Positions 1-7,528 of a stretch of DNA of 32,906 nt are shown here, piece after piece. Source of the DNA: Chthoniobacter sp. (lineage in GTDB: Bacteria > Verrucomicrobiota > Verrucomicrobiia > Chthoniobacterales > Chthoniobacteraceae). The notes beneath the pieces are model-generated. The model was not told the DNA's origin and did not search any database. It saw only the letters and a list, made by a program, of their open reading frames with translations. The stretch is from NCBI GenBank assembly GCA_025351065.1, contig JANXWQ010000646.1, positions 1 to 32,906 of the forward strand, read 5' to 3'. A program made the translations under genes and the position numbers. Within the stretch, counting starts at the first letter, position 1. Each line of letters starts with the position of its first letter.

Positions 1-24
1 CCGCAAACGACCGCCATTTTCATC

Positions 25-48
25 CTCTGCGACCTCTGCGTCTCTGCG
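25..48. repeat. Short direct repeat of CTCTGCG
   Basis: CTCTGCG occurs three times, at 25-31, 34-40 and 42-48, just downstream of the GH16 stop codon and followed by an A-rich stretch. From memory, similar 'CTCTGCG' strings occur between genes in several environmental phyla, so this may be the edge of a longer dispersed element cut by the window. No coding function is visible. Confidence 0.5.
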
Positions 49-60
49 TAAAAAAAGCCT

Positions 61-972
61 CTACGGCTGCACCGACTCAATGACCGGCTCTACGACCGCG
101 GGCAGGTCGGACGCCTCCAATTTCGCCACCACTGCTGGCGCAGGTTCGACGCTCGCTTTCGCCACGACCGGCGCGGGTGCCTGCCAGATGCGGATGTAGT
201 CGATGGCGAAAAAATTCGGGAAGACGGTGTTTTCATCCGGCGCGCTCGATGGGCCGCGGGCGGAGCTGATACTGTTGCTCAGCAGCACATACATCGCGGT
301 GTTTGGCACATATTCGGCGGCGATGGTTTTGCGCACCACGCCGTCCACAAACCAGACCGCGCGGCCCGCCGTCCATTCGAGCGCGTAGGTGTGCCAGACA
401 TTTTCAAACTCCGTCTCGGTGTCGCCGGTGCTGTCCCACAGCGTGTCGCGCATGGTGCCGTGGGCGAGGCCGTGGTGCATCTTGCGCTGGCCGCCGTAGT
501 ATTCGGCGATGTCAAATTCGGGCGGCCAAGCCGCAAGGTTCTGCGGCATCAGCCAAAAGCAGGGCCACAGCCCTTTGCCGCCCGGATACTTCGCGCGGAT
601 TTCCACGTAGCCGTAGGTGAAAGTAAATTTGTCGTGGGTCGAAACCAGCCCCTGTGAATACGCAAAATCACCGGCGGGATTGTCGCCTTTTACTTCGTGC
701 CTGTCGGTGCGCAGACGCAGCAGGCCGTCGCCGAGCAGCACATCCTCGTCGAGCGTGTAGCTGGAATAGTATTCGTTGTGGTAGCGCGGGCCGTGGATGC
801 CGACGAAAGCCATCGTCGTGCTCCATTTCGTCTCGTCGAGCTGGGCCGCGTCGAACTCATCGGAAAATACCATCTGCCAGCTCGCAGGGGGCGTTGCCGC
901 GAGGGGCGAAACCATCATTTCCACCAGGGCCGTGAGGCCGATGGCGGCGAACGAGGAATGGGTGATTCGCAT
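61..972 (-). CDS. Secreted glycoside hydrolase family 16 (beta-glucanase/kappa-carrageenase-like)
   Basis: This 303-residue protein is a probable endo-acting beta-glycan hydrolase. The catalytic signature ExDxxE of GH16 is intact as EFDIAE at about residues 152-157: Glu152 would be the nucleophile and Glu157 the acid/base. Supporting GH16 features are the opening WQMVFSDEFD, the strand YGYVEIRAKYP before GLWPCFWLMP, and the closing FFAIDYIRIWQ. Residues 1-26 look like a signal peptide, with an unusual Glu in the hydrophobic stretch, so export to the periplasm or outside is likely. The last 35-40 residues are a Pro/Ala/Val-rich tail after the catalytic fold, without recognisable domain. The exact substrate (laminarin, lichenan, agar or carrageenan) cannot be told by eye. 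The ATG has no Shine-Dalgarno. The gene is divergent from the DUF6421 gene, with 166 bases between the starts. Confidence 0.9.
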   Translation of the reverse strand: MRITHSSFAAIGLTALVEMMVSPLAATPPASWQMVFSDEFDAAQLDETKWSTTMAFVGIHGPRYHNEYYSSYTLDEDVLLGDGLLRLRTDRHEVKGDNPAGDFAYSQGLVSTHDKFTFTYGYVEIRAKYPGGKGLWPCFWLMPQNLAAWPPEFDIAEYYGGQRKMHHGLAHGTMRDTLWDSTGDTETEFENVWHTYALEWTAGRAVWFVDGVVRKTIAAEYVPNTAMYVLLSNSISSARGPSSAPDENTVFPNFFAIDYIRIWQAPAPVVAKASVEPAPAVVAKLEASDLPAVVEPVIESVQP

Positions 973-990
973 TCGCGCTGTGGCAAGTGG

Positions 991-1018
991 TTAGTAACAC
1001 CAGCCAGCATAATTGCAA
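991..1018 (-). promoter_or_regulatory. Possible sigma70-type promoter for the GH16 gene
   Basis: On the minus strand TTGCAA (1013-1018) is followed after 16 bases by TACTAA (991-996), a fair match to -35/-10 boxes, in an A/T-richer patch of a GC-rich intergenic region. It would leave only a short leader before the ATG at 972. Pattern by eye only. Confidence 0.3.
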
Positions 1019-1138
1019 GCTTGCCCTATGCCAGCGCCGCCCCGGCCGGCGGACCGCGGCGCGTGCGCCCGCCGCTTTCATTTACGATGTTTGGCGAAGC
1101 GGGGCGGCGCGCGTAGCTTGGCGGCGGAGGCTGAAAAA

Positions 1139-3214
1139 ATGATTCCTGCGCCACGCAAATTCGCCCGCGTTTTGTTCGACGAGTTTCACAGCGAGAGCTG
1201 GTCGAGCTCAGCGGAACGCGCCCGCGAAATGCAGCCGGAGCATCCCGCGAACTCTTCGTATCAGCGCGCGGCTGAGGCACTGGCCGCGCGCGACTTCGCG
1301 GTCAGCCGCAACGTGGCGCAGCCGCTGGAGAGCGCCGCGCTCGCGGCGGCGGACGTGCTCGTGCTCGCGCATCCGTGCGACCCGCGCTGGGAGCGCACGA
1401 CCTCGCACGGCTCGCCCGCTCTGACGGGGCGCGAAATCGCGGACGTGCAGGCTTTCGTCCGCGCGGGCGGCGGGCTGCTGGTCATCACGGAATACGAGCA
1501 CGACAAGTACGGCGACAACCTCAACGAACTGCTCGCGCCCGCCGGTCTGTGGCTGGAAAACGGCACCGCCTTTGACCGCGGCGCGTGTCTGCACGACAAC
1601 GCGGAATGGCTGCTCGGCGAGCCCGCCGCCGGCATGCCGCTGGCGCACGGCGTGGAGCGCGCGTGCTTTTTCCGCGCGGGCTGGTGCGCCGCGCGGCCGC
1701 CGGGCGAAATCGCCTGGCAGACCTCCGCCCACGCCTGCCCGCCGGGCGCCGGGCTCGTCGCGGTGTCGCGGCTCGGCGCGGGCCGCATCGTCGTCGTCAC
1801 GGATTCCGTGCTCTTTGGCGACGAGCGCATCGGCGAGGCGGGGCACGCGCAGCTTTGGCTGAACGTCGTCCACTGGCTCGCCGCGCCCGCCTTTGCGCAA
1901 CAGGACGCGCCCGGCGTAACTGTAGGGGAAGTTGCCAGCTTCCCCCACCGCGCGCCGCCCGCGCCGTGGCGGGATTTGAAAACGGCGATCAACCAACTCC
2001 GCCCGCTGCAACTCCCCGACGGCAGCGCGCCCGCCGCGCAGCACGCCGTCGCGTCCGCTCTCGTCGAGCAAGCCCTCGCGAGCCTCGCGGAGTTGCGCCC
2101 GCAGTTTCCGCATCAGGCGGAATATCTCGGTCAGCTCGCGCACGATTTCCGCGCGTGGGTGGCGGGCGGTTTTGCGCGGCCGGACTTCGGCGCGTCGCTC
2201 GCCGCGTTTCATCCCGAGCGCGAGCGGCGCGACGGGCGTGAGCTGCTCGCCGTCTTTCCGCTCTACACCCCGAACGCCTCGGGCGACACGCGCTTCGAGG
2301 CGCTGCTCATGCGCACCCCGTGGCCCGACTGGCTGGCCGCGCTGGAACGCTCCGGCTACCGCAACGCCAAATTCGCGCCGGGGCACCTGCTCGATTTCAC
2401 CGCCGGCTACGCGAGCGAGTGCGCGGTGCTTTTCCCCGAGACCGTGGCCGTCGCCGCAAACCCGCCGAACCACTTCGCCACCATCTTCTGCGACCGCGAA
2501 GCCGCGCGCCTGCAACGCTGCGTGCAGCGCGCCGCGGAAGTCACGGGGCTGACGCTTTTTCCCGAACTCGAATGCTGGCTCGGCGCGCGCCCGCTCATCG
2601 AGGAGACCATGGCGCTCTGGGATCTCATCCACGATGCCTCGCACAGCCTCGGCGAGCTGCCGTTCGATCCGTTTATGATCCGCCAGCGCGCGCCGTTCTG
2701 GATGTACGGGCTGGAGGAATTGCGCGTCGATCTGCGCAGCTTCGAGGAGGCCGCGCGGCTCGCGGCGGAGGGCTTTCCGTTCGGGCGCTACGTGACGTGG
2801 GCCATCGTGCTCGACCGCATCTTCCGCTTTCCCATCACCGGTCCGCGCATGCGCAACTACGACGCGCTCGGCGGCCAGTTGCTCTTTGCGTATCTGCACC
2901 AGCACGATGCCGTGGTGTGGTGCGACAACCGCCTCGCGATCCGCTGGGATGCTGTGGCGGCGGGCATCCGCGGGCTGCGCGAGGAAATCACCGCGCTCTA
3001 CAAATTCGGCGCGGACTGTTCGCGGCTTACCCTCTGGCTCACCGCGCACGACCTCATCGCGCGCTACGTCCCGCCCCACGTCGCGTCGAAATGGAAGGCC
3101 GGCGTCCGGCAGTTCGACGACGAAGGTGAGGTTAAAAAATGGCTGGTCCTGGTGCAGGACGACGAGTTCCCGCTCGGCAACTTTCACCTCAATCTGCTGC
3201 GGCGGATGAAGTAG
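1139..3214 (+). CDS. DUF6421-family protein with an extra N-terminal amidotransferase-like domain
   Basis: A 691-residue protein. The ATG at 1139 is chosen because GGAGG (1126-1130) lies 8 bases upstream, the only textbook Shine-Dalgarno I found in the window; the frame stays open further upstream without such support. From about residue 275 to the end it matches what I remember of DUF6421, otherwise a roughly 450-residue actinobacterial protein: VFPLYT, DFTAGY, VLFPET, FCDREAARL, LPFDPFMI, QRAPFWMYGLEELR, NYDALGGQLLFAYLH. A HDxxH motif (His498, His502) may bind metal. Residues 1-255 look like a class I glutamine-amidotransferase or DUF4350 fold (FVRAGGGLLVITEYEHD; RIVVVTDSVLFGDE), without an obvious catalytic Cys. 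The junction near residue 261 is encoded by a palindromic repeat unit. No signal peptide; function unknown. It converges with the CotH gene 29 bases downstream, with no clear terminator between. Confidence 0.8.
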   Translation: MIPAPRKFARVLFDEFHSESWSSSAERAREMQPEHPANSSYQRAAEALAARDFAVSRNVAQPLESAALAAADVLVLAHPCDPRWERTTSHGSPALTGREIADVQAFVRAGGGLLVITEYEHDKYGDNLNELLAPAGLWLENGTAFDRGACLHDNAEWLLGEPAAGMPLAHGVERACFFRAGWCAARPPGEIAWQTSAHACPPGAGLVAVSRLGAGRIVVVTDSVLFGDERIGEAGHAQLWLNVVHWLAAPAFAQQDAPGVTVGEVASFPHRAPPAPWRDLKTAINQLRPLQLPDGSAPAAQHAVASALVEQALASLAELRPQFPHQAEYLGQLAHDFRAWVAGGFARPDFGASLAAFHPERERRDGRELLAVFPLYTPNASGDTRFEALLMRTPWPDWLAALERSGYRNAKFAPGHLLDFTAGYASECAVLFPETVAVAANPPNHFATIFCDREAARLQRCVQRAAEVTGLTLFPELECWLGARPLIEETMALWDLIHDASHSLGELPFDPFMIRQRAPFWMYGLEELRVDLRSFEEAARLAAEGFPFGRYVTWAIVLDRIFRFPITGPRMRNYDALGGQLLFAYLHQHDAVVWCDNRLAIRWDAVAAGIRGLREEITALYKFGADCSRLTLWLTAHDLIARYVPPHVASKWKAGVRQFDDEGEVKKWLVLVQDDEFPLGNFHLNLLRRMK
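1920..1946. repeat. Palindromic repeat unit inside the DUF6421 coding sequence
   Basis: The unit starts CTGTAGGGGAAGTTGCC and continues into the facing arm GCTTCCCC. Its first 26 bases match the reverse complement of 17771-17796 at 25 positions (one C/T difference). It is in frame and encodes about TVGEVASFP in the linker between the two domains. It therefore looks like an intergenic-type hairpin unit that landed in a gene and was tolerated. Confidence 0.75.
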
Positions 3215-3243
3215 CAAACAGCCCGGCCCGGCTGCGCCCGCAC

Positions 3244-6200
3244 CTACCGTGTGGCACGGGCGCGCAGGAAACGCTGGCCCGCGGCGACGGGCTGGCTGTC
3301 GCGATAGGTCACACGCTCCATGCCATTGCCCAGGTCGGTGACACTGCCCACCGGCAAGTCCACGGGAACCCAGGTAACAAGATCGCTGCTGGCCTCGACC
3401 GTAAAGGCGGTGTCGAGGGTATGGTGGCGGCGGTCATAGGTCATGGCGAGGTAGTCCGTGCCACTGACATTGACGACGGTTGAAACAGGCTGCGGTCTGG
3501 CATCTGTTACGCGCGGGTTGCCGCCAAAGGCAAACTCCTCGAAGTTCGAGCGCCCGTCGCCATCGGTATCAACCAGCACGCCGGCGATGCTGGGATTGGC
3601 TTCCTCGGCGGCGGAAAAGTAACTCTTGCGCCAGCCGACATAAACATTGGCAAAAGTCGTTTCCCCGCTGCCGGGCGTGCCGCCGGCGGTGTCGGCGAGC
3701 GCCCAGTTGCTGGCGGTTTCGTAGCCATCCCATGCGGGGTTGCTGGTGCGTGCGACCAGCGAGTAACCGGTGGTATTGATGAGCGTGGACGGACTGCCCG
3801 GCTTAGGCAGGCCGTACCAGAGCGAGTTGTAGGTGAACTGGAGGACGGACTCGCCGACGGAGTCGAGGAGCTGGATGGTCTCGCCGTTGTTATCCAAGTT
3901 GCCCTCGTACTGGCCGGCCACCACCGCCCCGGCCGCGCTGTAACGCAGGTTAAAGGCGGAGGTCAGGCCCACGATCACGCAGCGCTGCCCCGCCTGGAGG
4001 GTAAAGCCGGCGGGGAAAGTGAAGGTCACGCCTTTGTCAAAATGCGCGCCGCCGATGTTCAGCGGAGTAAGACCGGTGTTAATGAGTTCGATGAACTCGA
4101 AGTCGCTGGCCGTCACGCCGGGCAGCGCGGCCAGTTCGGCGGCGGTGGGTGCGGCTGGGTCAAAGTTGATCTCGGTGACCCGCAGGGCGTTTTGGGCGGC
4201 GGTGGGCGTGCCGGCATAGGTCGTGGTGGCGACAATCACGTCCTGCGCGGGCGTAGCTCCGGGGATGACGAGATTCAGCGTCTCGCCGCGGGCCGAAAGC
4301 TGGCCGGAGTAAGGTCCGACGACCAGGCGGTATTCGCCGCCGCGCGGGCTGGCCGGGCGTAGGCGGAACAGGCCGGGCTGGCGTGCGACATGCAGGCGGC
4401 CCGCGTGGACATCGCCCGTGGCCGTGACGGCGCTGCCGGCGGTGAAAGGCGGAATGACGGTGCCGCCGCGGAAGGTGTAACTCACTGCCCCGGTAATCTT
4501 CCAGCCCGAGACATCAACGTAGTCGGCGCTGTTATTGCGGAGAATGAAATACTCATGATCCTGATTGCCGGAGGCGGGGTTGGAATCGAGCTGCTCAAAA
4601 ACCAGTCCGGCGGGTGCGGCAGGCTGGGCGGCGGGAATGGGCACGCCGCCGCTGTTCGGGTTCAGCGTGTAGAGATACTGCCGTCGTCCGGCAATGAAGG
4701 GCGGCAGGCTGGTGTAGCCAAAGGTTCCGTAAGGATTGGCTCCCGGAAAATCAGCCGTCGGAGCAGGGTTGCTATTCAGGATGCGCGCGCCTTGGGTGCG
4801 GATGAAATGATTGGCCGTAAAGACTCCAACACCCAGCTCGTTGCCGCCTCCGCCGTCCGTCCAGTAACCCCACTTGAGCATATCGAGGTAGGCATCGGAG
4901 CCAGTCCCGGCGGCGGACGGGTCGAGTTGGTTGAGAAGGTCATTGATGCGGGTCTCCCACGGGCCGTTCGTCGCGGCGGCAGACACCAGGTAGTTGTCCA
5001 TCAGTGTGCGCATGCGGCGGACACACATGGCGTTCAGGTCGGCGGATTGCCAGACGAGCTGCTTGAGCCGGTTGTCGGCTCCGTTGCGCAGCGGACGCTG
5101 TGCGTCGATGTCATCGTCGAAGTAACCCTGCGAGGACGTCCAGGTGTGGCCGAAGCTCAAGTCCTGATCCCAGGGCAGGATAGACCACTCGCCGGAACCA
5201 TAGGTGTCGCGGTAGATGTAGCAGTTCTTATGGCCGTTGTCGTTGTTTTCGATCAGATCATTGACGGCCAGATAGTTAATCATCGTCGGCACATCGAACC
5301 TGTCGAAACCGTAGAGCCGGCGGCTGGCAAGGGCGTTGGTCGTGTCGAGTGCATTTTCAAAGGCGGCGAGGTCGCTTTTGTCGGTGAGGGGTTCGCCGGT
5401 CTTTTTCTCCGCCGAACTGCCGCCGTCGGAAAAGGTGTCATACATTTTATAGAGCGCGCCGTTGGCATCCAGACCGACCCGCGCAAGAAAGTCGCTGTTC
5501 CCATTTTCCGTCAGATCGTAGATACCCCAGAACACACCGTTTTGCTGCACCCGAACCGGGATGGAAAAGTGTGACGCCAGGTGCCCCGAGCCCGCCCAGG
5601 TTTCATAGGCCAGGTTGTTTCTTACTTTGGACTTGTCGGCGTAGTTGGTCAGCAGGTTGAAGGAGGCCACGGCGCGCTCGCTGGTCTTCCAGGTGAACTG
5701 GTTGTCCTGGCTGAAATTAACGTCGTGGCTCTTCTTGTTGACCGGAAAGCCCGCGGTGGACTGGCCGTGGAGATCGACCTGCACGTTGTCGTAAAACCGG
5801 CCCGGCTGATAGGTGCCGTTGGCATTGCGCTCCGAGTAGAAGAATGAGCAGCGGCAGCCGCCGGAGGTTCCCGGCTGATAAGTGGGGGTGACAAAGCTGG
5901 GATTCAGGAACCATTGCAAGATCGGGAGCTGGGAGGTGTTGATGGTATCCTGGGTTACCGTGCCATAGTACTGGTCGTTGTCGGTGGTGTTGCGGTAAGG
6001 CGGCTCGGTCGCTGCGGTGTTGGCCGAGTCGCGGGCTTCCACGCGCCACCGGATCATCTGCGCGCCGCCGGCGTTCACGGTGGAGATTTGGGCCGTGTAG
6101 ATGTGGTCATTGGCGATCAGGTCGGGAAAGAGGCCATCGTCTTTCATCACCACGTTGCTTTCCGCATTGAACATCACGCGGTAGTAAAGTTTCACCGGAC

Positions 6201-7470
6201 TGGCGGCGGCGAGCGGATTGATGGTGGTGATGACTTTGGCGGTGACGGTGATGGGTGCGCTATTGGCATCGCCCGTGGGCCGCGTTCCTACGGCGCTGGT
6301 GGTCTGAGATACGCCCGGCCCAAGGGTGGCGAGCGCCGCGCCATTGGCCCCGCCCGGCGTGGCACTGGCGAGGTAGCTGGGTGCGCCGACTCCCAGGTTG
6401 AGGGTGCCGTCGAGCACGGGCAGGCAGAGGGAGCGCGAGCCGTTGGCGGTGCCGAAGCTGTCGGTGTCGGTGGCGCTGTTATAGTTCTGGAGGTGAAAGG
6501 CGAGAACGTTGGTGCCGTTGATAAGAAAGGACTGCGCATTGGACGGATTAAAGGTGTCGTAACTGGAGATAAAGACGCCGTTGCGGTCGATGAGGGACGA
6601 TGAGTTCCAATTGGTGCCGCCGGAGAGACTCGAGGCGATCAGGTTGCCATTGAGGTAGCAGATGAAGCCGTCGTCGTATTTCATCTTCAGGGTCAGGGCT
6701 GTGACCTGCGCCGCGTTGGCGACGGTAAAGGGCACGCGCACCAGCAGGGTGTTATTCACCTGATACATGGTGGCCTGCATGTTGCCGCCCGCGCCGATGA
6801 GCGACCCATAGCTGCCCGTGGTGTCATAGCCAAAGCCGGTCGCGCCGGACTGCCAGGCGCTGTCGTTGTAGGCGATGGAGTTCCAGCCTGCGGCCCCCGT
6901 GGGCATGTCTGCCGCCGAGGCGGGGACCTTCGCCTTGCCCGCGGCACCCGCGGCGATGAAGCTCTGGGTGCTGGTCATTGAGGGCAGGCCGTAGCTGATG
7001 TCCTGCACCTGCTGCGGGTAGCCATTGTAGGCATGTTCGATAGTCAGGCCGTCGGGCCGCACGAGAGCCAGGTAACTGCCGGCGCTGTTACTCAGCTTGA
7101 AGTTGGTATGCAGCTTGGTGAGGGCGAGTTTGCGATCCTTTTTCGAGGCAAAGACGAGCAGGCGGCCGTTGGCTCCGAGGGTAATGGCGGGCGCGGTGAC
7201 GGGGAGTTGCCATTTGTGCAGGTTGCCGGAGTCATCGGTCAGAAACCATCCGTTGAGACTGATGGCGGTCGCGCCGGAATTCCAAAGCTCCAGCCAGTCG
7301 GAGTGATCCCCGTCCTCATCGACTTTGGTGTTGGTCTGGTTCTCGGTGAGAAACTCCGAGATATAGACGGTCTGCGCGCGGGCCGGCCCGCCGAAAGCCA
7401 GCAGGGCCAACAGCGCGAGGCAAAAATGGAACGTTCGAGGGGAGTGGCACATGGCTTTGGTCCGTCGCAT
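3244..7470 (-). CDS. Large secreted CotH-kinase-like protein with three lamin-tail domains
   Basis: A 1408-residue exported protein with a signal peptide ending near ...GGPARA (residues 1-32). Domains in order: a lamin-tail-like domain (about 33-150; ISEFLTEN, DWLELWNSG, GWFLTDD); a beta-rich region (about 170-370); a CotH-kinase-like domain (about 540-880) with the acidic motif WSILPWDQDLSFG (Asp768 and Asp770) and LLTNYADKSKVRN; a second lamin-tail domain (about 965-1070; EYFILRN, YVDVSGW); a third (about 1090-1270; LRVTEINFDP, FEFIELINTG); and a DTDGDGRSNFEEFAF segment followed by a C-terminal beta-rich tail shared with the 753-residue protein at 19787-22048. CotH of Bacillus is a spore-coat protein kinase; here the substrate is unknown and may be another surface protein. 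Start could also be the Met at 7452. The gene lies 58 bases behind the dehydrogenase, possibly co-transcribed, and looks less GC-rich than its neighbours. Confidence 0.85.
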   Translation of the reverse strand: MRRTKAMCHSPRTFHFCLALLALLAFGGPARAQTVYISEFLTENQTNTKVDEDGDHSDWLELWNSGATAISLNGWFLTDDSGNLHKWQLPVTAPAITLGANGRLLVFASKKDRKLALTKLHTNFKLSNSAGSYLALVRPDGLTIEHAYNGYPQQVQDISYGLPSMTSTQSFIAAGAAGKAKVPASAADMPTGAAGWNSIAYNDSAWQSGATGFGYDTTGSYGSLIGAGGNMQATMYQVNNTLLVRVPFTVANAAQVTALTLKMKYDDGFICYLNGNLIASSLSGGTNWNSSSLIDRNGVFISSYDTFNPSNAQSFLINGTNVLAFHLQNYNSATDTDSFGTANGSRSLCLPVLDGTLNLGVGAPSYLASATPGGANGAALATLGPGVSQTTSAVGTRPTGDANSAPITVTAKVITTINPLAAASPVKLYYRVMFNAESNVVMKDDGLFPDLIANDHIYTAQISTVNAGGAQMIRWRVEARDSANTAATEPPYRNTTDNDQYYGTVTQDTINTSQLPILQWFLNPSFVTPTYQPGTSGGCRCSFFYSERNANGTYQPGRFYDNVQVDLHGQSTAGFPVNKKSHDVNFSQDNQFTWKTSERAVASFNLLTNYADKSKVRNNLAYETWAGSGHLASHFSIPVRVQQNGVFWGIYDLTENGNSDFLARVGLDANGALYKMYDTFSDGGSSAEKKTGEPLTDKSDLAAFENALDTTNALASRRLYGFDRFDVPTMINYLAVNDLIENNDNGHKNCYIYRDTYGSGEWSILPWDQDLSFGHTWTSSQGYFDDDIDAQRPLRNGADNRLKQLVWQSADLNAMCVRRMRTLMDNYLVSAAATNGPWETRINDLLNQLDPSAAGTGSDAYLDMLKWGYWTDGGGGNELGVGVFTANHFIRTQGARILNSNPAPTADFPGANPYGTFGYTSLPPFIAGRRQYLYTLNPNSGGVPIPAAQPAAPAGLVFEQLDSNPASGNQDHEYFILRNNSADYVDVSGWKITGAVSYTFRGGTVIPPFTAGSAVTATGDVHAGRLHVARQPGLFRLRPASPRGGEYRLVVGPYSGQLSARGETLNLVIPGATPAQDVIVATTTYAGTPTAAQNALRVTEINFDPAAPTAAELAALPGVTASDFEFIELINTGLTPLNIGGAHFDKGVTFTFPAGFTLQAGQRCVIVGLTSAFNLRYSAAGAVVAGQYEGNLDNNGETIQLLDSVGESVLQFTYNSLWYGLPKPGSPSTLINTTGYSLVARTSNPAWDGYETASNWALADTAGGTPGSGETTFANVYVGWRKSYFSAAEEANPSIAGVLVDTDGDGRSNFEEFAFGGNPRVTDARPQPVSTVVNVSGTDYLAMTYDRRHHTLDTAFTVEASSDLVTWVPVDLPVGSVTDLGNGMERVTYRDSQPVAAGQRFLRARATR

Positions 7471-7528
7471 GGATGCGCCGCCGGTGCAACCAAGATGCCC
7501 GCCTGCCGTAGCGCCGCAAAGTGCGCGG

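Noticed and set aside
1208..3217. 669-codon open frame on the minus strand
   Set aside because: It is antisense to the DUF6421 gene, whose protein has clear family blocks. The antisense product is rich in Arg/Glu/Ala/Val with no recognisable motif, as expected for a mirror frame in GC-rich DNA.
4270..4480. Suspected frameshift in the CotH-type protein between its second and third lamin-tail domains
   Set aside because: The residues there (HAGRLHVARQPGLFRLRPASPRGGE region) look odd at first, but the flanking blocks stay in one frame and the segment leads straight into GQLSARGETLNLV, so no break is supported.
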